Assembly (NCBI GenBank): GCA_963721005.1
Contig: CAVRHR010000006.1
Span: 372,001-436,000 of the forward strand
Direction: 5' to 3'
Origin: VAZQ01 sp963721005
GTDB taxonomy: Bacteria > Pseudomonadota > Alphaproteobacteria > Rhizobiales > Xanthobacteraceae
DNA length: 64,000 nt
Shown: positions 40,253 to 50,510 of the stretch, piece after piece
Numbering within the stretch: the first letter of the stretch is position 1
Layout of the letters: each line of letters starts with the position of its first letter
Notes under the pieces: model-generated
Database searches by the model: none
What the model was told of the DNA's origin: nothing
The model's input: the letters and a program-made list of their open reading frames with translations, nothing else
Translations under genes and position numbers: made by a program

Positions 40253-40831
40253 ATGAAGTCGGCCCGCCTGGTTGCGATCGCGATCGCCGGGACGGCTTTC
40301 ATCTCGGGGTCCGCCGCCGTGCTCGGGTGGCGCGCGCCGGTTGCTCCGAGCGCGATGGAGCCGGTCTGGAACGAGGTCAAATGGCCCTTTCTGATGGACC
40401 AATGGGGCATCGGCAAAGCCTTTGCGTGCATGCCGCAGGACTGCGGCTCCAGGGTCGAGGTTTACGTCCGGCCGAAAATCGGCTTCTGCAATTGTGCCAC
40501 CGGCGTGTCCGATGACCGGGAGCTGGAGCGCATCGGCGACACTGATCTGGTGAGTCGGGAAATCCGGCCGCTCGGTCCCGGCCATCCCATCAAGGTCGGC
40601 TGGATGGCAGGACAAATGCGGGCCTATCGGGTGCCTGGCGGGCCCGCGGACAAGCGCCTGCTCTCGGTCGCCTTCAATGACGAATGCGACGTGGTGGTCG
40701 CGGTCGCGGTGCTGGACAATGGCGATCCCTCGGTGGCTGGACGCGCCGTCATGGGCTTTCTCGACAGCAGGCCCATGGTGCTGTGGGCCAAAAAGGAGCT
40801 GGGCCTGGAATTCGTGAGCCGCGAGTGGTGA
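40253..40831 (+). CDS. Membrane-anchored or secreted hypothetical protein
   Basis: 192 residues from the ATG at 40253 (GGAGGGG upstream). It has an N-terminal hydrophobic segment (LVAIAIAGTAFISGSAAVLG) that may be uncleaved. The exported part has paired cysteines (CMPQDC and CNC, likely disulfides) and conserved-looking tryptophans. The end (FVSREW) is periplasmic by prediction. I do not recognise the family with confidence. Confidence 0.65.
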   Translation: MKSARLVAIAIAGTAFISGSAAVLGWRAPVAPSAMEPVWNEVKWPFLMDQWGIGKAFACMPQDCGSRVEVYVRPKIGFCNCATGVSDDRELERIGDTDLVSREIRPLGPGHPIKVGWMAGQMRAYRVPGGPADKRLLSVAFNDECDVVVAVAVLDNGDPSVAGRAVMGFLDSRPMVLWAKKELGLEFVSREW

Positions 40832-40967
40832 TGCGCCGGCAGGCGGGAGCGTAATGACGTGGTGAAGCGTTCGTTGTAGATTTGTAACAAGATCGGGGGA
40901 GGCGCTGCTCGCTGGTTTCGGTGAGCTGCGCTTCACGACCAGATCATAACCAAAGTGGGAGGCGATC

Positions 40968-42167
40968 ATGATCAATTTCATCCAACGGCGGAGGTTTGTG
41001 TACGGCGGCGTGCTGGTCGCGAGCGTCGCCGGCCTCGCCGCCGGCCTGTCGATACTGCACGGCACGGCGTCCGCGCAGCAATCGATGGTCGAGGTTCCGC
41101 TGTTCGAGGTCGATCCGCTGTGGCCCAAGCCATTGCCGGACGAAGGGTTGCTCGGCATGGTGATCGGGGTTTCGGTCGACGCGCAAGACAATGTCTGGAT
41201 CGTCCATCGCGGCAGCCAGACCCTCAACAACAACGAGAAGGGCGCCGAGCTCAATCCGCCGATCGCCGCGTGCTGCCGCTCGGCCGCGCCGGTGCTGGCC
41301 TTCAACCAGGCCGGCGATAGAATCCGCTCCTGGGGCGGACCGGGCGAGGGCTACGAATGGCCGGAGTCGATGCATGGCGTTCATGTCGACTACAAGGGCA
41401 ATGTCTGGCTCGGCGGCAACGGTGCCAAGGACTCGCAGATTCTGAAGTTCACCCAGGACGGCAAGTTCCTGATGCAGTCCGGGCATTACGGCAAGAATTC
41501 CGGCAGCAACGATCTGGAAAACTTCGGGCGGGTGGCGCAGATCTACGTCGATCCCAAGACCAATGAAGCCTTCGTTGCCGACGGCTATCGCAACAAGCGC
41601 GTCGCGGTGCTCGATGCTGATACCGGCAAGATCAAGCGCTATTGGGGCGCTTACGGCAACAAGCCCGATGACGGCCCGCAAGGCCCCTATAGTGCGACCG
41701 CAGCCGCGTCGCAGCAGTTCCGCAATCCGGTGCACTGCGTCGCGCTCGCCAATGACGGCCTGCTGTATGTCTGCGACCGGCAGAACGACCGTGTCCAGGT
41801 ATTCCACACCGACGGCAAGTTCGTGAAGGAGAAGTCCTTCGCCGACAAGACGCTGGGTGCCGGCTCGACCTGGGAAATCGCCTTCTCCACCGATCCGCAG
41901 CAGAAATACATCTACCTGACCGATGGCCAGAACGAGCGCGTGCGCATTGTCGAGCGCGATACGCTCACCGAGCTGTCGGCGTTCGGTCACGGCGGCCGCC
42001 AGCCGGGCGAGTTCTACGGCGTGCACAGCATCGCGGTCGATTCGAAGGGCAACATCTACACGACCGAAACCTTCGAGGGTAAGCGGCTGCAGAAATTCGT
42101 CTACAAGGGCATCGGCAAGGTGCCGGCCGGCGATCAGGGGGTGGTATGGCCAAAGCGCGGCAGCTGA
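40968..42167 (+). CDS. Exported NHL-repeat beta-propeller protein
   Basis: 399 residues with GGAGG before the ATG. The leader has a Tat-like motif (QRRRFVYGG) and a hydrophobic stretch to SAQQ. The mature part is a six-bladed propeller of NHL type: blades recur as VSVDAQDNVWIVHR, VHVDYKGNVWLGG, IYVDPKTNEAFVADGY, VALANDGLLYVCDRQNDRVQ and IAVDSKGNIYTTETFEGKRL. Such proteins are periplasmic scaffolds or lyase-like enzymes (peptidylglycine lyase relatives). No catalytic residues can be assigned here. A perfect hairpin follows at 42191. Confidence 0.87.
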   Translation: MINFIQRRRFVYGGVLVASVAGLAAGLSILHGTASAQQSMVEVPLFEVDPLWPKPLPDEGLLGMVIGVSVDAQDNVWIVHRGSQTLNNNEKGAELNPPIAACCRSAAPVLAFNQAGDRIRSWGGPGEGYEWPESMHGVHVDYKGNVWLGGNGAKDSQILKFTQDGKFLMQSGHYGKNSGSNDLENFGRVAQIYVDPKTNEAFVADGYRNKRVAVLDADTGKIKRYWGAYGNKPDDGPQGPYSATAAASQQFRNPVHCVALANDGLLYVCDRQNDRVQVFHTDGKFVKEKSFADKTLGAGSTWEIAFSTDPQQKYIYLTDGQNERVRIVERDTLTELSAFGHGGRQPGEFYGVHSIAVDSKGNIYTTETFEGKRLQKFVYKGIGKVPAGDQGVVWPKRGS

Positions 42168-42190
42168 CGGTCTCGTTCAGTCGAATCTCG

Positions 42191-42220
42191 CCGATGCCCC
42201 GGACCGTTCCGGGGCATCGG
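42191..42220 (+). terminator. Perfect 13-bp hairpin after the NHL gene
   Basis: CCGATGCCCCGGA (42191-42203) pairs perfectly with TCCGGGGCATCGG (42208-42220) around a 4-base loop CCGT, 24 bases after the NHL stop. No T run follows, so it may act as an RNA-stabilising end, a factor-assisted terminator or an attenuator for the next gene. Confidence 0.65.
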
Positions 42221-42292
42221 TGTCAGAGGCCTCGACCGCGTTCGGGGCAATCGGCCGGCAGCCATCCGGCAATCCCGCTCGTCGCCATCGCG

Positions 42293-42580
42293 ATGGTTTT
42301 GGCGGCGGCCGCTGCAGCCGCCTCGAACGCTTCGGCGCAGACCTGCCTGCGGCCGAAGTGGACCGAATGCGTCCAGTTTCCCAATGGCGGCCGGCACACC
42401 GGCGTGTCCCCCCAGGGCACGGCGGTGCAGATGGAGATTCCGGCCGGGCCGGAGATCTGCGTCGGCAATGAAGAAGAGATCGGCGCCGTGACCTACGCCC
42501 AGTTCTGGCGAGACGGCGTGCCATGGCCGGATCGCGACTGGGAGGTGAACGCCGAAACCTTCTGCTTCTATAAGAACTGA
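42293..42580 (+). CDS. Small exported Cys-containing hypothetical protein
   Basis: 95 residues if started at the ATG at 42293. A hydrophobic Ala-rich stretch ends SNASAQTC, resembling a signal peptide. The mature part contains TCLRPKWTEC, VGNEEEIGAVTYAQFWRDG and a terminal ETFCFYKN. The start is uncertain: there is no clear ribosome site, the leader as drawn lacks basic residues, and an in-frame ATG at 42194 lies inside the upstream hairpin. Function unknown. Confidence 0.5.
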   Translation: MVLAAAAAAASNASAQTCLRPKWTECVQFPNGGRHTGVSPQGTAVQMEIPAGPEICVGNEEEIGAVTYAQFWRDGVPWPDRDWEVNAETFCFYKN

Positions 42581-42638
42581 TCAGCGCCGCGCCGGGCGGA
42601 GGTTGCTTCGCAATCAAAAGCGGCACCAACCGCTCGGC

Positions 42639-43643
42639 TCATTTCGGCTGGATCGATACCGCCGGCTGGGCGCAGACATAGGGCTCGATCCGCGCCAGCA
42701 CGGCGGCGGCGGATATGCGCTGCAGCCGATCCGGCGCTTCGACGTTCCCGTCGTCCGGCAGGACCGGATGAATGAATCTGGAATAGGTCAGCACCTGGTT
42801 TGGTCCGAACAGCCCGAATGCCGGCGTGCCGACCGCGGCCGCGATGTTCAGCGGTCCGGAATCCAAGCCGACGAACAGATCGGACTTCTGCAGCAGCGCC
42901 GCCGCCTCCGCGATCGCGAGATCGCAGGCATTGACCGTGCGGCCGCCGGCCGATTGGGCCAGGCGGTCGGCGTGCGCCGCGTAGCCCGGCCCCCCGATCA
43001 GGAAAACGGTGCCGGTGGTGCGCTGGTGAAGACCGGCCATGAGCTCGGCCCAGCGCTCCATCGGCCAGTTCCGGTCGGGGGATGAGCTGCCGATGCCCAG
43101 TACGATCCAGGGCCGCGGCTGCGCCGCGAATCGTTCGGCGATCGCGGCGGAGAGCGCCGGCCGCAGGCACAGGTTGGGCTCGGTGGTGGCGAACGGGACC
43201 GCCATGGCCTCCATCAGCGCAGTCAGCCATTCGATCGGATGATCGTGATAGAACTTGCGGTCGATGCCCGCATTGGTGATGAACCAGCGCTGTGCCCCGA
43301 AGCCGAGGCCGATGCGCTCGGGGATTCCTGCCGCAAGGGCTGCGAATGCCGGCCGGGCACTGCGGTCGAGAATCCACACCGTCTCGGGCCGCAGCCGGCG
43401 CAACAGTGCGGCGAGGCGCCAGAGATGAAGTCCGCGCGCCAGCTCCGATCCGCGGTTTTCGTAGTAGAGCGTCTGCCCGACGCACGGCTCGCCCGCCAAC
43501 AGCTCGCGCCCGTGGGTCGAGGGAAGCGTCAGGAACGTCACGATGCCGCCCGGTATGGTGGTCGCGATGGCGCGGATGAATGGCAAATGCCAGATGACGT
43601 CGCCGATCCCCTGCTTGCTTTGTATGACGACGGTGGATGCCAC
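42639..43643 (-). CDS. Glycosyltransferase family 9 (heptosyltransferase-like)
   Basis: 334 residues from a GTG at 43643 (AGGCG upstream). The start VIQSKQGIGDVIWHLPFIRA and the donor-site motif VGLDSGPLNIAAAVGTPAFG with a following GLFGP are the hallmarks of ADP-heptose:LPS heptosyltransferases. Such enzymes build the LPS core at the inner-membrane face. The open frame extends far upstream but that part is antisense to the Liv receptor and not coding. It diverges from the Liv operon; the precise acceptor is unknown. Confidence 0.83.
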   Translation of the reverse strand: MASTVVIQSKQGIGDVIWHLPFIRAIATTIPGGIVTFLTLPSTHGRELLAGEPCVGQTLYYENRGSELARGLHLWRLAALLRRLRPETVWILDRSARPAFAALAAGIPERIGLGFGAQRWFITNAGIDRKFYHDHPIEWLTALMEAMAVPFATTEPNLCLRPALSAAIAERFAAQPRPWIVLGIGSSSPDRNWPMERWAELMAGLHQRTTGTVFLIGGPGYAAHADRLAQSAGGRTVNACDLAIAEAAALLQKSDLFVGLDSGPLNIAAAVGTPAFGLFGPNQVLTYSRFIHPVLPDDGNVEAPDRLQRISAAAVLARIEPYVCAQPAVSIQPK

Positions 43644-43829
43644 TGGCTTGCGCCTGGTGCGGTTTGTGACGCTGGCCTGCTTTTTACGCGAGCCGCCATG
43701 GGTCGGCAACATGAGCCGGCAACATGGGCCGGCAACCGCGCATCCGGCGCCCGCCCGCCGCGCCGGCGCCGACCAATTCCACTTCCGCCATCGATGCTCT
43801 AGAATCGTGCCGCCCAGGAGGACCAACCG

Positions 43830-45065
43830 ATGCCCGCTCCTCGTTCCGCTCGTCCCAGCCGCCGCAGCGTGCTGGCCGCCGCCGCCTCCGCGATGCTGGC
43901 GGCGCCCGCGCGCGTGCGCGCGCAAGCCAATGCGCTCAAGATCGCGGTGCTGCTGCCGCGCTCGGGCTATCTGGCGCCGTCCGGGCAATCCTGCCACCGT
44001 GGCGCGCTGATCGCGCCACAAGTGCTCGCCCAATACGGCTACCGCGTCGAGCTCCTCCACATCGACACCGAATCGAGCGTCGATGTCGCCCGCACCCAGA
44101 CCGAGCGCGCCATCAACGAGGGCGCCAAGTGCATCGTCGGCGCCTTCGATTCGGCCGGCACGCTGGCGATGGCGCAGGTCTGCGAGCAGCGCCAGGTGCC
44201 GCTGGTGGTCAATATCGCGGCGGCGCCGCAATTGACCGAGCAGGGCTTGAAGTACCTGGTACGCAATTTCCCGACCGGCGCGCAGCTGGTGGTCAACGGG
44301 CTGGCGCTGATCAAGGATGTGCTGGCGGCCACCCGGCTCGCGCCCAAGACGGCGGTCTTCATTCACGCCAATGATACCTTCGGCACCGCCCAGCGGGCCG
44401 CCATGGATCGCCTGTTTCCGGCCGCCGGCATGCCGTTCGAGCTGTCGAGCTCGATCGCCTATGATCCGACCGCGCCGGATCTGTCGGTGGAGGTCACCAA
44501 GCTCCGCGCCGCCCGTCCCGACTTGGTGCTGGTGGTGACGCGCGCGGCCGACGCCATCAAGCTGGTGCGCGACATGGTGCGCCAGCGCTTCGAGCCGCAG
44601 GCGATCATCTCGCCCGGCTCGCCCGGTCTCTACGACGAGGAATTCTACCAGGCGCTGGGGCCGCTCGCCGACTATCACGTCTATAATCTGCCCTGGGCCG
44701 ACCCCAAGGCGCCGATGTCGCAGGCGCTGGAGGCCGCGTTCAAGCCGGCGCATCCCAATTTCCGCTTCGCGGTCGACAGCTTCAATGCCGGATTCACCTT
44801 CGAGGCCCTGTTGGTCGCCGCGGCCGCCTTCAAGCGCGCCGGTACCGCCGAGGGGGCGCCGTTGATGCAGGCGATCCGGGCGACCGACATCGCCGATCAT
44901 GTGATGATCGGTCCCGCCATCAGGTTCGACGACAAGGGACAGAACCCGGGCATCCCGTCGGCCTGCGTGCAGAGCCGCAACCGGACCCCCACGGTGGTGC
45001 TGCCGGTTGCCGCCGCCGCCACGACGCCGGTCCTGCCCGAGCCGTCCTGGCAGGGCCGCAGCTGA
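43830..45065 (+). CDS. Branched-chain amino-acid-type ABC receptor (LivJ-like)
   Basis: 411 residues with AGGAGG ahead of the ATG. A Tat-like signal (SRRSVLAAAASAMLAAP) leads to a type I periplasmic binding fold: LKIAVLLPRSGYLAPSGQ, GAKCIVGAFDSAGTLAMAQV, VPLVVNIAAAPQL and FNAGFTFEALLVAAAAF. It is first in an operon with two permeases and two ATPases, so it delivers the ligand. Family members bind amino acids, amides, urea or aromatic acids; the ligand here is undetermined. Confidence 0.88.
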   Translation: MPAPRSARPSRRSVLAAAASAMLAAPARVRAQANALKIAVLLPRSGYLAPSGQSCHRGALIAPQVLAQYGYRVELLHIDTESSVDVARTQTERAINEGAKCIVGAFDSAGTLAMAQVCEQRQVPLVVNIAAAPQLTEQGLKYLVRNFPTGAQLVVNGLALIKDVLAATRLAPKTAVFIHANDTFGTAQRAAMDRLFPAAGMPFELSSSIAYDPTAPDLSVEVTKLRAARPDLVLVVTRAADAIKLVRDMVRQRFEPQAIISPGSPGLYDEEFYQALGPLADYHVYNLPWADPKAPMSQALEAAFKPAHPNFRFAVDSFNAGFTFEALLVAAAAFKRAGTAEGAPLMQAIRATDIADHVMIGPAIRFDDKGQNPGIPSACVQSRNRTPTVVLPVAAAATTPVLPEPSWQGRS

Positions 45066-45087
45066 CGGTGGCCGGCTCGCCAACCGC

Positions 45088-45954
45088 ATGTCCGCCGTCA
45101 TCCTCGAGGTGGTGATCCAGGGTGTGCTGACCGGGCTCGTCTACGGGCTGATGGCGCTCGGCCTGTCGGTCATCTTCGGCATCGTGCGGGTGGTCAATTT
45201 CGCCCATGGCGAATTCGCCGTCGTCGCCATGTATGCGGCCCTGCTGCTGTTCCGCGACCTCGGCCTCGATCCGTTCGCCGCCATGCTGCCGGTCGCGGCC
45301 GTCTTCTTCGGCATCGGCTACCTGCTGCAAACGGCGCTGATCAATCCGTTCGTCGGCCGCGCCGAGCATGAGCAGTTCATTCTCCTGGTCGGGCTCGGCA
45401 TGGTCATCGTCAACGGCCTGTTGATGATCTTTGGTCCCGACGCCCGGCCGGCCGATCTGTCCTACGCCCTCGACAGCTATGAGATCGGACCCTTGCTGAT
45501 CGACAAGGCGCGGCTGTTCGCGGCCTCAGCCGCCGTGGTGGTGGCCGCCGCGCTGTTCGCTTTCTTCCGATTGACCCCGATCGGCACCGCGATTCGCGCC
45601 TGCGCCGACAATCTGACCGGCGCCGCGGTGGTGGGGCTCGACGTGAAGCGCCTCTATGCGCTGAGCTTCGGGATCGGGCTTGCCTGCGTGGGCGCCGCCG
45701 GCGCCCTGATGATCACCATCGCGGATGCGCGGCCGGCGCTGGCGCAAGCCTTCACCTTGCAGGCCTTCATCATCGTGATCGTCGGTGGACTCGGCTCGAT
45801 GAGTGGGGCGCTGGTGGGGGGCGTGCTGATCGGCGTGTCGGAAGCGCTGGCCGGCTTCTATTTCGAGCCGTCGATGAAGAGCATGTTCTCATTCGGGCTG
45901 CTCATCCTGGTGCTGGTGCTGCGGCCACAGGGCTTGATGGGACGCCGCGCATGA
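45088..45954 (+). CDS. livH: ABC permease LivH
   Basis: 288 residues from the ATG at 45088, 23 bases after the receptor gene. LivH hallmarks are GLVYGLMALGLSVIFGIVRV, NFAHGEF and, near the C-terminus, VIVGGLGSMSGALVGGVLIG, with about eight membrane segments. It pairs with LivM to form the channel. The stop overlaps the livM start by four bases (ATGA). Confidence 0.92.
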   Translation: MSAVILEVVIQGVLTGLVYGLMALGLSVIFGIVRVVNFAHGEFAVVAMYAALLLFRDLGLDPFAAMLPVAAVFFGIGYLLQTALINPFVGRAEHEQFILLVGLGMVIVNGLLMIFGPDARPADLSYALDSYEIGPLLIDKARLFAASAAVVVAAALFAFFRLTPIGTAIRACADNLTGAAVVGLDVKRLYALSFGIGLACVGAAGALMITIADARPALAQAFTLQAFIIVIVGGLGSMSGALVGGVLIGVSEALAGFYFEPSMKSMFSFGLLILVLVLRPQGLMGRRA

Positions 45955-46960
45955 CCGCGCTTTGGTCGGACATGCCGGTGCGCGGGCGCGTGCTCGCCGG
46001 ATTGCTCCTCGCTTTGCTGCTGGCGGCGCCGCTGCTCGCCGATCGCTATCTGCTCTCGGTCCTGATCCTGATCTTCTATTTCGCCTATCTGGGACAGGCG
46101 TGGAATCTGATGATGGGCCTCTCCGGATCGTTGTCGCTCGGCCACGCCCTCCACGTCGGGCTCGGCGCCTATGTGGCGGCGATGCTGTGGGTCTATCTCG
46201 GGGTGGGGCCGTGGCTCGGCGTCTTCGCCGCCATGGCGGTGGCGGCCCTGGCGGGCACGGCGATCGCCTGGCTCGGCTGCCGCTTCAGCATCGAGGGGGT
46301 GTATTTCGCGCTTTTGACCATCGCGTTCGCCGAATTCACCCGGATCGGGTTCGATCATATCGGCGCGGCCGGCGGCGCCGGCGGATTTTTCGTTCCCTAC
46401 CAGGCGCAGCGCCTGGGCGAATGGTGGAATCTGCAAGGCGGGCAGGGGCTGTTCTATTACGTCGGCCTGGCGCTGGCGAGCAGCGCAGCGATCCTCACCG
46501 CTTGGCTCAAGGGCTCGCGGCTCGGCTATCAATGGCGCGCGGTGCGGGAGGATCAGCAGGCGGCGCGTGCGCTCGGCATCGATGTCCTGGTCGCGAGGAT
46601 GAAGGCCGCGCTGATCTCCTCGGCGATGACCGCCGTCGGCGGCGTGTTCTATGCGTTCTACTACAACAGCCTGTTTCCGGCGCAGGTGTTCGGCATCGCC
46701 CGCTCGATCGAGCTCATGCTGGCCCCCATCGTTGGCGGGCTCGGAACCATATTCGGTCCGGTGGTGGGCGCGTTCATCCTTACGCCGCTGGGCGAGCTCC
46801 TGACCGGCGCGCTGGAGCGGCTCGGCGTCAATGCGCCCGGCGCCAAGGCGCTGTTCTACGGCCTGATCCTGATGCTGATCATCTTCGTGCGGCCGGATGG
46901 GGTGTGGCCCTGGCTGGCGCGCGCCTGCGGGCTCGGCGGCCGGCCGCCCGGGGAGGCCTC

Positions 46961-46964
<4 letters not shown>
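45951..46964 (+). CDS. livM: ABC permease LivM
   Basis: 337 residues with the LivM pattern: YLGQAWNLMMGLSGSLSLGH, YFALLTIAFAEFTRIGFDHI, GGFFVPYQ and a C-terminal VGGLGTIFGPVVGAFILTPL. About nine membrane segments are visible. It overlaps livH at its start and livG at its end by four bases each, so the whole set is translationally coupled. Confidence 0.92.
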
Positions 46965-48387
<1,423 letters not shown>

Positions 48388-48404
48388 GCGCTCGACCGCC
48401 GTTG

Positions 48405-48428
48405 CCCGCCGGGGAAAGCCTCGGCGGG
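48405..48428 (+). terminator. Candidate terminator of the liv operon
   Basis: CCCGCCG (48405-48411) and CGGCGGG (48422-48428) form a 7-bp stem with a 10-base loop, 17 bases after livF. No T run follows. Confidence 0.4.
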
Positions 48429-48447
48429 TGAACGTACGGGCAGCGGA

Positions 48448-48654
48448 CTACGCGTGAGCGCGTCCGGTGTACCAACCAAATGCGAAGCACAGGACGGCGA
48501 CGACCGCCGCCGCGATGCCGTGCTTCACATGCACCAGGGTCGAGCCCGCCTCGAATCCGGGCAGGAAGCCCGGCAACGAGCCTGCCGGCATCGTCCAGTA
48601 GACGATCGCCACCGCGGCGAATACGAGCCCCAACAAGACTGCGACAATACGCAT
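48448..48654 (-). CDS. Small two-TM hypothetical protein
   Basis: 68 residues with two membrane segments (VAVLLGLVFAAVAIVYW and GIAAAVVAVLCFAFGWY) separated by a short Gly/Pro-rich loop, and a basic C-terminus. It follows cspA by 21 bases on the same strand, so the two may share a transcript. No known function. Confidence 0.7.
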   Translation of the reverse strand: MRIVAVLLGLVFAAVAIVYWTMPAGSLPGFLPGFEAGSTLVHVKHGIAAAVVAVLCFAFGWYTGRAHA

Positions 48655-48675
48655 GCGAATTCGCCCCTCGGAGCC

Positions 48676-48885
48676 CTACTTGACCTTGAGATTTTCGGCG
48701 GAGGTCTTGCCGCGATTGGTCACCAGCTCATACTCCACGTGCTGACCTTCATTGAGCGTGGTCAGTCCCGCCTTCTCGACGGCCGAGATGTGGACAAACA
48801 CGTCTTTGCCGCCGCCGCCGCCCTGGGGCTGGATGAACCCGTAGCCCTTGGTCGGATTAAACCATTTCACTGTGCCAGTCGCCAT
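48676..48885 (-). CDS. cspA: Cold-shock protein (CspA family)
   Basis: 69 residues from the ATG at 48885 with AGGAG upstream. The single OB-fold domain carries both RNP motifs (KGYGFIQP and DVFVHISAV) and starts MATGTVKWFNPTKG as in alphaproteobacterial CspA. It binds single-stranded RNA and melts secondary structure. A Gly run (GGGGGKD) sits between the RNP motifs, common in Rhizobiales. The long leader region upstream would fit post-transcriptional control. Confidence 0.95.
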   Translation of the reverse strand: MATGTVKWFNPTKGYGFIQPQGGGGGKDVFVHISAVEKAGLTTLNEGQHVEYELVTNRGKTSAENLKVK

Positions 48886-49359
48886 TCTCGTCTCCTGAAA
48901 ATGCGCATAGATGCCCTTGCACCCGCCCGGTCGGGCGGTTGCAAATCCGAATTCAGCGCTGTCTTGAGAGGATCCCGGTGGGGCATAAACAAGCAAGGCC
49001 AAAGCTTCGAACGGGTGCGATATAAATGTTCGGCGCCTCGGTTACAATAGTTTACCCGCCGCTTTCCCCCCGGCTTCCCCCGAGCCTCCCCCCGAGCGGC
49101 GCATCGCCCCGAGGGTCTCCGGCCGGTACCATGGTGGGTCCTAACCCGCCATTCACCAATTCCGTGGCTCTATCGGCCGACCGCCCCATTCCTGCCGCGA
49201 TCGGACGGCGGTATGGTGAAGGCAGTATGCCAATGTCGCGTCGGGGATGGGCGGGGGCTACGGCCAATCCTACGAATGCGGTCAGGTTGCGTCATGCCGG
49301 GTTGCGAAAGCGCCGGCCGATGGCTGCAATTTGATGGGAAATCGCGGCGCGGGGATCTG
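48886..49359. other. Divergent intergenic region between cspA and rlpA
   Basis: 474 bases without a convincing gene. It should hold the promoters of both neighbours and the cspA leader. A strongly strand-biased C-rich run (49053-49111) is its only visible oddity. I could not assign -35/-10 boxes with confidence. Confidence 0.5.
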
Positions 49360-50283
49360 ATGGGGCGGGCCGACGGGTGGCATTGGATGCGCGGCGCACG
49401 TATCGGCGCGGCCGCGCTCGGCTGCATGGCGCTGGCCAACTGCTCCACCGGCAAGGTCTTCACCGAAAAATACAGCCAGCTCATCGTGGCGGAGGGCCAG
49501 CCGGTGCCCAAAGGCGGTGGTGACTACAAAGTGGGCCGGCCCTACACCATCAACGGGCAGACCTATTATCCCTCCGACAATCCCTCCTATAAGGCCGAAG
49601 GCATCGCTTCCTGGTACGGCCCGGATTTCCATGGCCGTCAAACCGCCAATGGCGAAGTCTTCGACATGCATGGCATCTCGGCGGCGCATCCGACCATGCC
49701 GCTCCCCAGCTATGCGCGGGTGACCAATCTCGACAATGGCCGCTCCATCATTGTGCGGGTGAACGATCGCGGCCCCTATGCCCGCAACCGCCTCATCGAC
49801 GTCTCGATCGGCGCCGCCAACGCGCTGGGATTCTACGGCGAGGGGCTGGCGCATGTGCGGGTGGAATATGCCGGCCGCGCCCCGCTCGAGGGCAACGACG
49901 ACCGCCTTCTGCTGGCGACGTTGCGGGAGGGCCGGCCTGCCCAGATGCCTTCGCAGCTGATGGTGGCCTCCGCCGCACCCTTCCTTCCAGTTCTCCCGGA
50001 CGCGGATACCCCGATCCCGCCGGAGCGTCCGTTTGCGCTGGGGAGCGCACCCGGCCCCGGCCGGCTGGCGGCGAAGCCCGCGACCCCCAACGCGGCGATC
50101 GCCGCCGCGGCACCCGCGCCGGCTGCGCCGGAGCGGTCGGTGGTCAAATTGGCCTCTGCCAGGGCGCAAAAGCTTCCCGATCTCAATTCGGCGCCGCGGA
50201 CGGACGTAAGGCCGGTCGCCACCTATGCGCCGATGCAAAGCGACGGCGTTTTGGGACTGATGAGCGGCCGCGGCCTTTATTGA
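49360..50283 (+). CDS. rlpA: RlpA-like septal lipoprotein
   Basis: 307 residues from the ATG at 49360 (49387 is an alternative). The leader ends in a lipobox (LANC), so it is a lipoprotein of the outer membrane. The double-psi beta-barrel domain is clear: GIASWYGPDFHGRQTANGE, MPLPSYARVTNLDNGRSIIV and VNDRGPYARNRLIDVS. RlpA proteins act on or bind denuded peptidoglycan at the septum. The C-terminal part is Ala/Pro-rich and I see no SPOR domain. It precedes dacA, as in many Rhizobiales. Confidence 0.9.
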   Translation: MGRADGWHWMRGARIGAAALGCMALANCSTGKVFTEKYSQLIVAEGQPVPKGGGDYKVGRPYTINGQTYYPSDNPSYKAEGIASWYGPDFHGRQTANGEVFDMHGISAAHPTMPLPSYARVTNLDNGRSIIVRVNDRGPYARNRLIDVSIGAANALGFYGEGLAHVRVEYAGRAPLEGNDDRLLLATLREGRPAQMPSQLMVASAAPFLPVLPDADTPIPPERPFALGSAPGPGRLAAKPATPNAAIAAAAPAPAAPERSVVKLASARAQKLPDLNSAPRTDVRPVATYAPMQSDGVLGLMSGRGLY

Positions 50284-50510
50284 TCCCTAAAATTGGCGTC
50301 TCATTGGTTGCTCGCCACCCGGGCTGCCCTTGTGCGGCAGTGGCGGCTTTACAAATTCCTCGTCGCCGATTGATTTCGTGGATTGCCTTCGCGGGATGAC
50401 GCTTGCTAATGGTTTTGATCGAAAATGACGCCGGCCCGGAGGGGGCGTTTTCGAGCGAAGGCCCGCCGCGGAGCTGATCCGGGCGCAAGCCGATTAGCCG
50501 TCTGAAAAAG

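Noticed and set aside
43644..45101. Upstream half of a long minus-strand frame joined to the GT9 gene
   Set aside because: It lies antisense to the Liv receptor gene and has no GT9 or other domain; the GTG at 43643 begins the real protein.
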